A DNA stretch of 64,000 nt, taken from the NCBI GenBank assembly GCA_900542295.1, contig UQNJ01000003.1, positions 62,001-126,000 on the forward strand, written 5' to 3'. The notes beneath the pieces are model-generated. The model made no database searches, was not told the DNA's origin, and worked only from the letters and a program-made list of their open reading frames with translations. Made by a program: the position numbers and the translations under genes. This document shows, one piece after another, positions 33,128-42,054 of the stretch (its first letter is position 1; each line of letters starts with the position of its first letter). Source of the DNA: an uncultured Eubacteriales bacterium. Lineage in GTDB: Bacteria; Bacillota; Clostridia; Peptostreptococcales; Anaerovoracaceae.

Positions 33128-34291
33128 TTACAGAGCGTCAATTGAAGGGTGTACATGATAGAAGTCCCGGAGCTGTTCGTACTGGCTCTGGGCTTTTTTT
33201 GACTTGACGTCGTACGGATCTGATCCCGGCCGTTTAACTGCTTTAATCATGATATTTCGTGCTGTATGTTCAAGACTGGTGAATTCTATCATAGAAACGT
33301 CGTAGCCGCAGCTTTCAAGCTTAAGCCCTCTAAGCCCATCGGTGAGATACTCTGTAAGCCGGTCTTTTAATATACCGTATTTAAGTATAGGCTGATGAAT
33401 ATCATTTTTTATCTGGCTGAAAAGTTCATGCTGACAGCATGGAACGCTGAGGATAACTCCGGTGTTCCATTTTACTGCATTGATAAGAGCATAGTCGGTG
33501 GCAGTATCGCAGGCATGGAGAGTAACAACCATATCGGCATAATCGCTTGTATAATCGGCAATATCGCCTATCATAAATTTAAGATTGTCGAATCCTAAAT
33601 CTGCTGCTGTTTTATTGCAGAAGTTGATTACATCATCTTTAAGATCCAGACCTATTATATTTACTTCCATATTTTTGATGTTTTTGAGATAATGATATAT
33701 CGCAAAAGTAAGATATGCCTTTCCGCATCCGAAGTCTATGATTTTAAGCGGCACACTTGTTTTCTTCCTTTCATTGAGATAAGGCATACAATCTTCTACT
33801 ATTTCAAGATAGCGGTTTATTTGTCTGAATTTGCTGTAATGTTTCTGTATAACCTTGCCTTGGCGATCCATGACGCCAAGCTTGATTAAAAAATCGCAAG
33901 GTACTCCGTCAGGAATTATGTATTTTTTGGTTCTGTTGTGAGAAACCGGTATGCAGTTTAGAGAAGAAGCCTTTTTTGTTATTCTTGGTTTTTGAGGCTT
34001 GGAAGCTAAAACCTGTATGTCGTATTGATTTGTAAAAATGTTTGCTTGTTTAAAGTCCGATTCAATAAGCTCGGTGCAAAATCCGACAGCACTTTCGCAG
34101 CCTATATTTTTGTGAATTGCCTTTTTCTCGTATGTGTATTCTGCCTGATAGCATAAGCTTTCAGATATCATAACCGGGCGCAGTGTAACTCTGCTGTAAG
34201 GCAGAGACTTGGCTCTTTTTGCTGAAAACACAGCCTTTATTAGTTTTTCTTCTGAAAAAATTTGTTCAAATAGTTTTTTTAATTCATCCAT
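33128..34291 (-). CDS. Class I SAM-dependent methyltransferase (Methyltransf_32/METTL25-like)
   Basis: A 387-residue protein with an N-terminal domain of about 180 residues and a C-terminal Rossmann methyltransferase domain: motif I IDFGCGKAYLTF, then NIIGLDLKDDVI and VVTLHACDTATDYAL, and the PCCQHEL motif characteristic of the family that includes eukaryotic METTL25 and GSTCD. The target is unknown; RNA is a reasonable guess. The start is less certain: no clear ribosome binding site precedes the ATG at 34291. It converges with the GDPD gene. Confidence 0.8.
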   Translation of the reverse strand: MDELKKLFEQIFSEEKLIKAVFSAKRAKSLPYSRVTLRPVMISESLCYQAEYTYEKKAIHKNIGCESAVGFCTELIESDFKQANIFTNQYDIQVLASKPQKPRITKKASSLNCIPVSHNRTKKYIIPDGVPCDFLIKLGVMDRQGKVIQKHYSKFRQINRYLEIVEDCMPYLNERKKTSVPLKIIDFGCGKAYLTFAIYHYLKNIKNMEVNIIGLDLKDDVINFCNKTAADLGFDNLKFMIGDIADYTSDYADMVVTLHACDTATDYALINAVKWNTGVILSVPCCQHELFSQIKNDIHQPILKYGILKDRLTEYLTDGLRGLKLESCGYDVSMIEFTSLEHTARNIMIKAVKRPGSDPYDVKSKKAQSQYEQLRDFYHVHPSIDAL

Positions 34292-34435
34292 AATTTTATA
34301 TTTTAAAATAATAAAGGAGATTTAACTGTTGCTAATATAATAACATGATGAAGGAGCAAATGCACTAATTTTATTTACGGTTATAAGTTAACCGGCAGGG
34401 GATTACCGGATATTACAATAAAGCATATGGCAGCG

Positions 34436-34511
34436 AAAAAGAGGGATTCTTTATAAATGATATGCCCCCTGTCTACTTGACAGGGGCATATCAAAAAGAC
34501 CCCTCTTTTTT
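34436..34511 (-). terminator. Nested double hairpin, terminator of the amidase gene
   Basis: An inner stem GATATGCCCCCTGT / ACAGGGGCATATC (34459-34472 with 34480-34492, one bulged base, 7-nt loop) lies inside an outer stem AAAAAGAGGG / CCCTCTTTTT (34436-34445 with 34501-34510). T runs occur on both strands. It is downstream of the minus-strand amidase, which it probably terminates. The remaining 34292-34435 is AT-rich leader of the methyltransferase gene without further recognisable features. Confidence 0.7.
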
Positions 34512-34547
34512 GCTTTCATATATGAAATATGATTTATGTGCCGCAAC

Positions 34548-35090
34548 TTAGGGCTCTATAAAAGTAACACCCAGAAAATCAGCTGTTGAAAGGGACAGAT
34601 TTCTTGCTATGGATTCAATATTATTGACAAGCCACTGTGCATCATCGGCATTGTCATGGTAAGCAAGTTCCAGAAGAATTGCAGGAGCCTTTGTTCTGCG
34701 AAGCTCCGCAAGCGTCGTATTGGGAACTATGGTCACATCGGAAGGATTCCAGTAGATCAGCTTTAGATTATTTGCGAATATTTCTGCGGCTGCTTTACTT
34801 TTTGAACTGTCCTTGTAATAGTAAACATCTGAGCCCTGCAACATTCCTGCAAGGTTCTCAGGCGCAGCATTCGAGTGTATGGCAAGATGCAGATCGTATC
34901 TTCCTGAATTTGACATTGCCACGGAAGTATTTACATTGCCGCTTGGGTTGTTTCTGCCGTAGCTTATGCCGCTGGCATTAAGATAAGGTATCATTGCGTC
35001 AGCAATGAGATTTGCGTAATATTCTTCACTTTGTCCTGTAGTGGTTATGTTGTATTCCTGAGTGGATGGACTCAAAAAAACTGAAGCCAT
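34548..35090 (-). CDS. N-acetylmuramoyl-L-alanine amidase (Amidase_3 fold), cytoplasmic-type N-terminus
   Basis: A 180-residue amidase-like protein that would cut the bond between MurNAc and L-Ala in peptidoglycan. The AIHSNA motif (second zinc histidine) and the LLELAYHDN motif with the catalytic glutamate are clear. The N-terminal strand reads VFLSPSTQEYN where classical members have a GHGG-type first histidine, so one zinc ligand is not evident. No signal peptide is present, as in phage-type or mother-cell-lysis amidases that leave by other means. AGGAGGTG lies 5 bases before ATG 35090. Single gene. Confidence 0.82.
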   Translation of the reverse strand: MASVFLSPSTQEYNITTTGQSEEYYANLIADAMIPYLNASGISYGRNNPSGNVNTSVAMSNSGRYDLHLAIHSNAAPENLAGMLQGSDVYYYKDSSKSKAAAEIFANNLKLIYWNPSDVTIVPNTTLAELRRTKAPAILLELAYHDNADDAQWLVNNIESIARNLSLSTADFLGVTFIEP

Positions 35091-35388
35091 CAAAGCACCT
35101 CCTAAAATTTCATATATTATTATATGTCTCAGATAAAAAAGTGTGTGGCAAAACAGAGCTGAAAATATCCCGATACACGCTGTATACAGCAGTGGCAGGC
35201 ATTTTTCTTTTTGCTGTAATTGTTATTAAGAAAAAATTGCAGTTACGCTTCATATTCTTAAGGAGGTCCTGTCCGGAAGACTGGACTTCCCGATTTCCGA
35301 TGCCGAAAAGGTCATATAGCTTGCTTTGGAAAAAAATCCGGCGATTCATGTATCTGATGTAGATTGATTATGTTAGACTATAAAGACA

Positions 35389-35421
35389 AAAACCTCGCTG
35401 AAAGTATTTCGGCGGGGTTTT
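35389..35421 (+). terminator. Hairpin terminator in the gap before typA
   Basis: Fifteen-pair stem AAAACCTCGCTGAAA / TTTCGGCGGGGTTTT with two wobbles and a 3-nt loop, followed by another T run. A terminator with no intact gene before it supports the idea that an upstream gene has been lost. Confidence 0.75.
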
Positions 35422-35625
35422 GCAGTTTTTTGATTTTGCGATCAGCTTTTTACGGCGGTGATGAGGCTGTTCATATTATTCGTTTGCCTTTATTCTTTTT
35501 TGTATTCCGCTTTTTTGTTTCTTTACACAGTATTTTGCCATATTTTTAATCAGCCATTGATACTTTTAATCCAAAACCTCTAAGTTTCAGCAGGTAAAAT
35601 ACTTTTTTAACATAGGCGACACCCA

Positions 35626-35654
35626 TTGTTTTTAGCTGTATATTGTGATAAAAT
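35626..35654 (+). promoter_or_regulatory. Extended -10 promoter for typA
   Basis: TTGTTT (35626-35631), 17-bp spacer, TAAAAT (35649-35654) preceded by TGA as extended -10; typA starts 33 bp after it. Confidence 0.6.
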
Positions 35655-35686
35655 AATATATCAAACTAAAAAGAGGTAAATTTTGT

Positions 35687-37567
35687 ATGAGCGAAAAGCA
35701 AAAGATAATAAATATTGCTGTAATTGCCCACGTAGACGCCGGAAAATCAACATTAGTCGACGCTTTTCTCAATCAGAGCGGAGTGTTCAGAGCTAATGAA
35801 GAGGTTGCGGACTGCGTTATGGACAGCGATGACATAGAGAGAGAAAGAGGCATTACCATATATTCAAAGAACTGCTCGGTAATGCACGGCGATGTCAAGA
35901 TAAATATAGTAGATACACCGGGACATGCTGATTTTTCATCGGAAGTTGAACGAATCATGAAAACGGTTGACACTGTTATACTCCTTGTGGATTCAAGTGA
36001 GGGACCTATGCCGCAGACCAGGTTTGTACTGAAGAAGTCACTGGAACAAGGTATCAATCCGATATTGTTTATAAACAAATTAGACAAAAAAGACGCAAGA
36101 GTTGATGAAGTCGTAGATGAAGTATATGAACTGTTTATGGATCTTGAGGCAAACGACAAACAGCTTGACTTCCCTATATTATATGGTATAGCCCGACAGG
36201 GTATAGCAGTTTATGAGCCGGGCGATATCAACGGAATGACTATAGGAGAGGGAGAGGAAAAGATTAAAAAGAGTCCTGCCGGTTATGGCGGTCTTGATAT
36301 AACCCCATTGTTTGACACCATAACAAAGCACTGCACGCCATATCCGGATTTAACAGACGAGCCTCTTCAGTTTCAGGTTTCCACTCTTGCCTACGATGAT
36401 TATATAGGCAGGCTGGGAATAGGCAGGGTGACCAAGGGAATAATAAAAGAAGGTCAGCAGGTAGCAGTTGCAAAGGCTGACGGAACTATAGTCCAGAGAA
36501 AAATAAATCAGGTTTTTGTTTACAGAGGACTTAAGAGAGTGGCAGTGCCTGAAGCTCAATGCGGAGACATAGTGGTAGTATCAGGCATTTCAGACATATC
36601 AATCGGCGAAACAATATGTGATATAAAGGACCCGCAGCCTATGGATATGATACACATAGAAGAACCTACACTTAGTATGAACTTTATGGTAAACAAATCA
36701 CCATTTGCCGGAAAGTCGGGCAAATTTGTCACAAGCCGACATATCAGAGAAAGACTCAATAAGGAACTTGAAGTAAATGTAGGACTTATGGTTGAAGAAA
36801 CAGATTCAACCGATTGTTTCAAGGTTTCCGGAAGAGGTGAACTGCACCTTTCCATACTTATAGAAAATATGAGAAGAGAGGGATATGAACTTGCAGTATC
36901 AAAGCCTGAAGTAATATTAAGAAAGGGCGAGCATGGCAAGGTACTTGAGCCTATAGAGGAAGTTGTCATAACCGTTCCTGATGAATATTCGGGAACAGTT
37001 ATCAATAAGCTTAATATAAGAAAGGGACTTATGACTCAGATGGCAACGGAAAATGGATATTCAAGGCTTGAATATATGGTACCTACAAGAGGACTGCTTG
37101 GATACAGAAGCGAATTCATAAACGATACAAGGGGAGAGGGAACTATGGTCAGAAGGTTCGATTCCTTTGATGAATATAAGGGGGAGATACCTCAGAGAAC
37201 TAACGGAGTTGCTATAGCCCAAGAAGAAGGGGAATGCACGCCTTACGCTTTGTTTAACATAGGCGAGCGAGTTCAGATGTTTGTAGAACCTGGCACTCGT
37301 GTGTACGAGGGAATGATTGTAGGCATGAACTCAAGAAATGACGACATGGTCGTTAATCCATGTAAAGCAAAGAGAGTAAGCAACATGAGAGCCGCAGGTT
37401 CAGATGAAGCCATTAAATTATCGCCGCCGAGGACTTTCACCCTTGAAGAAGCGCTGGAATTTATTGACGATGATGAACTGGTTGAAATAACGCCTGATGA
37501 CATAAGGCTTCGCAAAAAGCTCCTGCATGAGCTTGAGAGACGCAGAAGTGGCAGAGTTTATGAATAG
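35687..37567 (+). CDS. typA: Translational GTPase TypA/BipA
   Basis: A 626-residue ribosome-binding GTPase of the EF-G family involved in ribosome assembly and stress adaptation. G1 AHVDAGKST is at about 14-22, the switch I ERERGITI, G3 DTPGHADF, G4 NKLD, then domain II, the EF-G-like domains III and V, and the TypA-specific C-terminal domain (VPTRGLLGYRSEF, NSRNDDMVVNPCKAKR). Length is slightly above the usual 605-615. Followed 9 bp later by an mscS-type gene. Confidence 0.96.
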   Translation: MSEKQKIINIAVIAHVDAGKSTLVDAFLNQSGVFRANEEVADCVMDSDDIERERGITIYSKNCSVMHGDVKINIVDTPGHADFSSEVERIMKTVDTVILLVDSSEGPMPQTRFVLKKSLEQGINPILFINKLDKKDARVDEVVDEVYELFMDLEANDKQLDFPILYGIARQGIAVYEPGDINGMTIGEGEEKIKKSPAGYGGLDITPLFDTITKHCTPYPDLTDEPLQFQVSTLAYDDYIGRLGIGRVTKGIIKEGQQVAVAKADGTIVQRKINQVFVYRGLKRVAVPEAQCGDIVVVSGISDISIGETICDIKDPQPMDMIHIEEPTLSMNFMVNKSPFAGKSGKFVTSRHIRERLNKELEVNVGLMVEETDSTDCFKVSGRGELHLSILIENMRREGYELAVSKPEVILRKGEHGKVLEPIEEVVITVPDEYSGTVINKLNIRKGLMTQMATENGYSRLEYMVPTRGLLGYRSEFINDTRGEGTMVRRFDSFDEYKGEIPQRTNGVAIAQEEGECTPYALFNIGERVQMFVEPGTRVYEGMIVGMNSRNDDMVVNPCKAKRVSNMRAAGSDEAIKLSPPRTFTLEEALEFIDDDELVEITPDDIRLRKKLLHELERRRSGRVYE

Positions 37568-37576
37568 GAGAAGTAT

Positions 37577-38371
37577 ATGTCTGAGGTTTTAGAATTTTTA
37601 TCGGGAAGCATTTGGGGTAATATTCCGGGCGCAGTGATAATTCTTATCATAGGCTTAATATTTGTAAAGATTTTAGAGGCTATACTAAGAAAAGCCTTGA
37701 TGAGAACTCGTCTCGATGAGTCAGTACACAAATTCATAATAAATGTTATGAAAGTTGTAATGTATATTGTCATAACGGTAGCGATTTTGGGGAAACTGAA
37801 TGTTCCAACCGCACCACTTGTGACAGTATTGGGTGCCGCAGGTGCTGCGATTGCGCTGGCACTAAAAGACAGCCTCGGGAATATAGCCGGAGGCGTACTT
37901 ATATTAGCTAACAAGCTTTTTAAAAAAGGCGATGTTATAGATGTATCCGGAACTGAGGGCATGGTAGATAGCATAGACCTCTTTGTCACAACTTTAAAGA
38001 CTTATGACAACAAGGTCGTGACCATACCCAACGGGACTATCACCACATCTGTGATAGTAAATTACTCAAAAGAAGAAACAAGGCGAGTAGATTGCATTTT
38101 CAGTGTGGCATATGATACCGATATTGCAGAGGCAAAAGACGTCCTGCTTGCCATAGCAGATCGATGTCCGGATTCACTTGATACGCCGCAACCTGTGGTG
38201 GGCGTAAATCAGCACCAGGCAAGTTCCATAGACTTGGATCTTAAGGTCTGGTGTGAAACCTCCAAATATTTCGATGTAAGATACTATTTGGAAGAGGAAG
38301 TCAAAACAGCATTTGATAAAGCAAATATTACAATACCGTATCCACGAATGGACGTACGTGTGACAGAGTGA
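37577..38371 (+). CDS. mscS: Small-conductance mechanosensitive channel (MscS family)
   Basis: A 264-residue channel that releases solutes on hypo-osmotic shock. Three transmembrane segments, of which TM3 has the alternating Gly/Ala pore pattern GAAGAAIALALKDSLGNIAGG, followed by the beta domain (FKKGDVIDVSGTEGMVDSID, TIPNGTI) and the cytoplasmic alpha/beta cage. Minimal-length member similar to E. coli MscS. AGGAG before the ATG; 9 bp after typA. Confidence 0.93.
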   Translation: MSEVLEFLSGSIWGNIPGAVIILIIGLIFVKILEAILRKALMRTRLDESVHKFIINVMKVVMYIVITVAILGKLNVPTAPLVTVLGAAGAAIALALKDSLGNIAGGVLILANKLFKKGDVIDVSGTEGMVDSIDLFVTTLKTYDNKVVTIPNGTITTSVIVNYSKEETRRVDCIFSVAYDTDIAEAKDVLLAIADRCPDSLDTPQPVVGVNQHQASSIDLDLKVWCETSKYFDVRYYLEEEVKTAFDKANITIPYPRMDVRVTE

Positions 38372-38389
38372 TTTTTTAGGGAGAGTAAA

Positions 38390-41300
38390 ATGGGAGAAAT
38401 TAAAAAATTCAAAAGAGTATTGGTAGCAAACAGAGGAGAAATTGCAATAAGAGTTTTCAGAGCCTGCCGTGAGCTTGGAATAAGAACGGTGGCTATATAT
38501 TCAGAAGAAGACAAGAATTCTCTGTTCAGAACTAAAGCAGACGAAGCTTACCAGATAGGAAAGGGTAAAACACCTGTAGGAGTATATCTGAGTATAGATG
38601 AAATCATAGCTCTTGCAAAGGCAAAGGGTGTAGATGCAATCCATCCCGGCTACGGATTTTTGGCAGAAAATGTAGAATTCGCTAAGGCCTGTGCAGATGT
38701 AGGAATAGAGTTTATCGGACCTACAGCAGAGATGATGGATAGATTGGGAGATAAGATAAAATCTAAGATAGTAGCCAATGAAGTTGGTGTTCCCACTATT
38801 CCGGGCGTTGAAAAAGCAATCGCCACAGAGGAAGAAGCCGTTGAATTTGCAGAAAAATGCGGATATCCTGTAATGCTCAAGGCAGCAGCAGGAGGCGGAG
38901 GCAGAGGAATGAGAATCGTTCAGAACAAAGAAGAACTTCTTCCTCAGTTCAGAAGTGCCAGAAGTGAAGCCGCAAAGGCATTTGGTATAGATGATATATT
39001 TATCGAAAAGTATCTTGAAAATCCTAAGCACATAGAAGTACAGATACTTGGAGACAAATACGGCAATATCGTGCATCTCTTTGAAAGAGACTGCTCAATT
39101 CAGAGAAGACATCAGAAGGTTATAGAATTTACACCGGCACTTTGCCTGACTGACGAGCAGAGAGAAACCATATGTCAGGACGCACTTAAGATTGCACATG
39201 CCGTAGATTACAGAAGTGCGGGAACTGTTGAGTTCTTAGTTGACAAGACAGGACAGCACTACTTTATAGAAATGAACCCAAGAATTCAGGTTGAACATAC
39301 CGTTTCGGAAATAGTTACCGGAGTTGATATCGTTCAGGATCAGATTTTAGTAGCTCAGGGATATGCTCTTGATTCACCTGAGATTGCAATTCCTAATCAG
39401 GAATCCATAAAGGTCACGGGGCATGCGATACAGTGCAGAATCACTACAGAAGATCCGGCAAACAGCTTCATGCCTGATACCGGTATCATAGAAAACTACA
39501 GAAGTCCGGGCGGCTTCGGAATCCGTCTTGACGGAGGCAACGGATTTGAAGGCTCTGAGATAACGCCTTTCTATGACAGCCTTCTTGTAAAAATTACTGC
39601 ATTCAGCAGGACTTTTGAAGATACAAGAAGAAAGGCTATAAGAGCGCTTTCAGAGATGGTTATAAAGGGAGTTAAAACCAATATAGCATTTATGCTTAAT
39701 GTGCTTAATCACCCTACATTTGCAGCAGGTATGTGTGATACGGGATTCATTGCAAACACTCCTGATCTTCTGCATATCGAAAAGGTAGAGGATAATGAAC
39801 TTAAGGTTATCGAGTTCTTAGGAAACAAGTTTGTAAATGAGACAAAAGGTCACAAACCTCAGTTTAATGTGCCTGTATTCCCTAAGTTCAAAAAAGAAGA
39901 GCTTAAAGGATTGAGAGGAACTAAGCAGCTTCTGGATGAACAAGGACCTAAGGCAGTTGCAGACTGGGTTAAGGATCAGAAGAAGCTTCTTATAACCGAT
40001 ACTACCATGCGTGACGCTCAGCAGTCACTGATGGCAACAAGAGTAAGAACCGTAGATATGGAAAAGATTGCTCCGGCAGTTTCCGTATACGGCAAAGATC
40101 TGTTCTCCGTTGAAATGTGGGGAGGCGCTACATTTGATACTTCCTACAGGTTCCTTAAGGAGTCACCGTGGGAAAGATTAGACACCTTAAGAGAAAAGAT
40201 GCCTAATATATTGTTCCAGATGCTTATAAGAGGAGCAAATGCAGTTGGTTACAAGAATTATCCTGACAACGTAATAAGAGAATTTGTAAAAGAGTCTGCA
40301 AAATCGGGAATAGATGTATTCAGAATATTCGACTCCTTAAACTGGCTTGACGGTATGTCTGTAGCTCTTGACGAAACTCTTAATCAGAACAAGATAGCAG
40401 AGGCATGTTTGTGCTACACCGGAGATATTCTTGATGAATCAAGGACAAAATATAATCTCAAATATTATGTAGATATGGCCAAAGAGTTAGAAAAGAGAGG
40501 CGCTCACATGTTAGGTATCAAGGACATGTCAGGACTTCTTAAGCCTATGGCCGCATATAAGCTGATCAAAACACTGAAAGAAGAAATAGGTATTCCTATT
40601 CATCTTCACACTCATGATACTTCCGGAAACGGTGTAGCTACTATTCTTATGGCAGCACAGGCCGGAGTAGACGTTGTAGACGCAGCATTCAACTCTATGA
40701 GCGGACTGACTTCACAGCCTGCACTCAATTCGGTAGTTGCTGCACTTCAGAATTCCAACAGAGATACCGGAATCGACAGTGATAAGATACAGAAGATTTC
40801 TGAGTATTGGAGAGATGTAAGACCTGTATACGCCGGATTTGAATCAGAACTTGTAACTTCAACAGCTGAAATCTACAAGTACGAAATTCCGGGAGGACAG
40901 TATTCAAATCTGAAGCCGCAGGTTGAAAGCTTCGGATTAGGTCATAAGTTTGAAGAAGTTAAAGACATGTACAAGACCGTAAATGCTATGCTTGGCGATA
41001 TAGTAAAGGTAACGCCTTCTTCAAAGGCAGTGGGAGACATGGCGATATTTATGGTACAAAATGATCTGACTCCGGAGAACATTTACGAGAAGGCACAGGG
41101 AATAGACTTCCCGGATTCAATAGTTTCATACTTTGAAGGTATGATGGGTCAGCCTCACGGCGGATTCCCTGAAAAACTTCAGAAATTAGTGCTCAAAGAC
41201 AAGCCTGCAATCACATGCAGACCGGGAGAACTTCTGCCGCCTGAAGATTTTGATGCTATCAAGAAACATCTGAGAGAAGATTTAGATCTTGAAGGAACAG

Positions 41301-41830
41301 ACAGAGAAGCCATCAGCTATGCAATTTACCCTAAAGTATTTGAAGACTATATCAAGACTGTAAGAAAAGAAGGAAACTTCCGTTATATGGGTTCGGATAT
41401 ATTCTTCCACAGCCTTGAGGTAGGCGAGACATGCGAAGTTAAGTTAGGCGAAGGAAAAATCCTTATGGTTAAGCTGCATGAGGTTAGACCTGTAGACAAC
41501 GAAGGTTTCAGAGAAGCCATATTTGAAGTAAACGGCAACCGCAGAATAATCAAGATTAAGGATACTGATGTTACAGTGAACTCCAACACTTCCGTGCTTT
41601 ATGCCAATGAAGATAATCCTATGGAAGTAGGCGCAAATATACCAGGAAACATAATCAGAGTCTTGGTAAAGGAAGGCGATGTGGTTGAAGAAAAACAGCC
41701 GATTGCAGTCATTGAGGCTATGAAGATGGAAACCAATATTCTTGCTACTGCCAAGGGAACAGTTGAGAAAATTTATATTTCAGAAGGTCAGCAGGTAAAA
41801 GCAGGAGAAATGGTTGCAAAACTGAAATAA
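38390..41830 (+). CDS. pyc: Pyruvate carboxylase
   Basis: A 1146-residue biotin enzyme that carboxylates pyruvate to oxaloacetate with ATP and bicarbonate. In order: biotin carboxylase domain (about 1-455; KAAAGGGGRGMR ATP loop, IEMNPRIQVEHTVSE), carboxyltransferase TIM barrel (about 530-810; DTTMRDAQQSLMATRVRT, HLHTHDTSG), the PYC linker domain, and the biotinyl domain with EAMKMET, biotin on Lys1112. Full-length single-chain type. 18 bp after mscS and followed by a terminator. It supplies oxaloacetate for biosynthesis in an anaerobe. Confidence 0.97.
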   Translation: MGEIKKFKRVLVANRGEIAIRVFRACRELGIRTVAIYSEEDKNSLFRTKADEAYQIGKGKTPVGVYLSIDEIIALAKAKGVDAIHPGYGFLAENVEFAKACADVGIEFIGPTAEMMDRLGDKIKSKIVANEVGVPTIPGVEKAIATEEEAVEFAEKCGYPVMLKAAAGGGGRGMRIVQNKEELLPQFRSARSEAAKAFGIDDIFIEKYLENPKHIEVQILGDKYGNIVHLFERDCSIQRRHQKVIEFTPALCLTDEQRETICQDALKIAHAVDYRSAGTVEFLVDKTGQHYFIEMNPRIQVEHTVSEIVTGVDIVQDQILVAQGYALDSPEIAIPNQESIKVTGHAIQCRITTEDPANSFMPDTGIIENYRSPGGFGIRLDGGNGFEGSEITPFYDSLLVKITAFSRTFEDTRRKAIRALSEMVIKGVKTNIAFMLNVLNHPTFAAGMCDTGFIANTPDLLHIEKVEDNELKVIEFLGNKFVNETKGHKPQFNVPVFPKFKKEELKGLRGTKQLLDEQGPKAVADWVKDQKKLLITDTTMRDAQQSLMATRVRTVDMEKIAPAVSVYGKDLFSVEMWGGATFDTSYRFLKESPWERLDTLREKMPNILFQMLIRGANAVGYKNYPDNVIREFVKESAKSGIDVFRIFDSLNWLDGMSVALDETLNQNKIAEACLCYTGDILDESRTKYNLKYYVDMAKELEKRGAHMLGIKDMSGLLKPMAAYKLIKTLKEEIGIPIHLHTHDTSGNGVATILMAAQAGVDVVDAAFNSMSGLTSQPALNSVVAALQNSNRDTGIDSDKIQKISEYWRDVRPVYAGFESELVTSTAEIYKYEIPGGQYSNLKPQVESFGLGHKFEEVKDMYKTVNAMLGDIVKVTPSSKAVGDMAIFMVQNDLTPENIYEKAQGIDFPDSIVSYFEGMMGQPHGGFPEKLQKLVLKDKPAITCRPGELLPPEDFDAIKKHLREDLDLEGTDREAISYAIYPKVFEDYIKTVRKEGNFRYMGSDIFFHSLEVGETCEVKLGEGKILMVKLHEVRPVDNEGFREAIFEVNGNRRIIKIKDTDVTVNSNTSVLYANEDNPMEVGANIPGNIIRVLVKEGDVVEEKQPIAVIEAMKMETNILATAKGTVEKIYISEGQQVKAGEMVAKLK

Positions 41831-41863
41831 GACAGAAACGGTTTTAAATTACAATAATAATAA

Positions 41864-41893
41864 TAGGGCGTGCCTTGTATGAGCACGCCCTGT
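41864..41893 (+). terminator. Terminator after pyc
   Basis: Stem GGGCGTGC / CACGCCC-type pair (41866-41873 with 41883-41890), 9-nt loop, short T-rich tail TGTT. Confidence 0.7.
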
Positions 41894-42000
41894 TACTTGT
41901 TATTAACTATTGTGTGCGGTCTTTGATTTGCATAAGGTACAACAGTGCAGTTAGATTTGTTGGCTGAAGTTATGTTTTTGGCAAAAAAGCCAACAAAGAC

Positions 42001-42039
42001 AAAACAGGAATCATCTTAATGGTGATACCTGTTTTGTGT
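42001..42039. terminator. Bidirectional terminator facing the aminotransferase
   Basis: Stem ACAAAACAGG / CCTGTTTTGT (42001-42010 with 42030-42039) with extra inner pairing (ATCA/TGAT). T run on the minus strand directly after the aminotransferase stop. A second small hairpin (TTGGC / GCCAA) lies just before it at about 41980-41996. Confidence 0.75.
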
Positions 42040-42054
42040 TTAAAGAATGGAACA

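Larger units (their letters stand above)
35105..35686. other. 580-bp gap without an intact gene; possible decayed coding remnant
   Basis: On the plus strand around 35231-35360 one frame reads protein-like text (VTLHILKEVLSGRLDFP, ISDAEKVI, stop, LALEKNPAIHVSDVD) between in-frame stops, with no usable start. This may be the end of a decayed gene, but I cannot assign it. A terminator follows at 35389 and a promoter for typA at 35626. From 35422 to 35625 I see only AT-rich sequence. Confidence 0.35.

Noticed and set aside
35066..35362. 98-codon plus-strand ORF overlapping the amidase start
   Set aside because: It begins antisense inside the amidase gene, has no ribosome binding site, and its residues look random; the amidase has a clear start and motifs.
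19940..42039. Similar AAAACAGG/CCTGTTTT stems at 19940-19971 and 42001-42039 as a dispersed repeat
   Set aside because: Only the outer 8 bp agree; loops and inner stems differ, so these are independent terminators.
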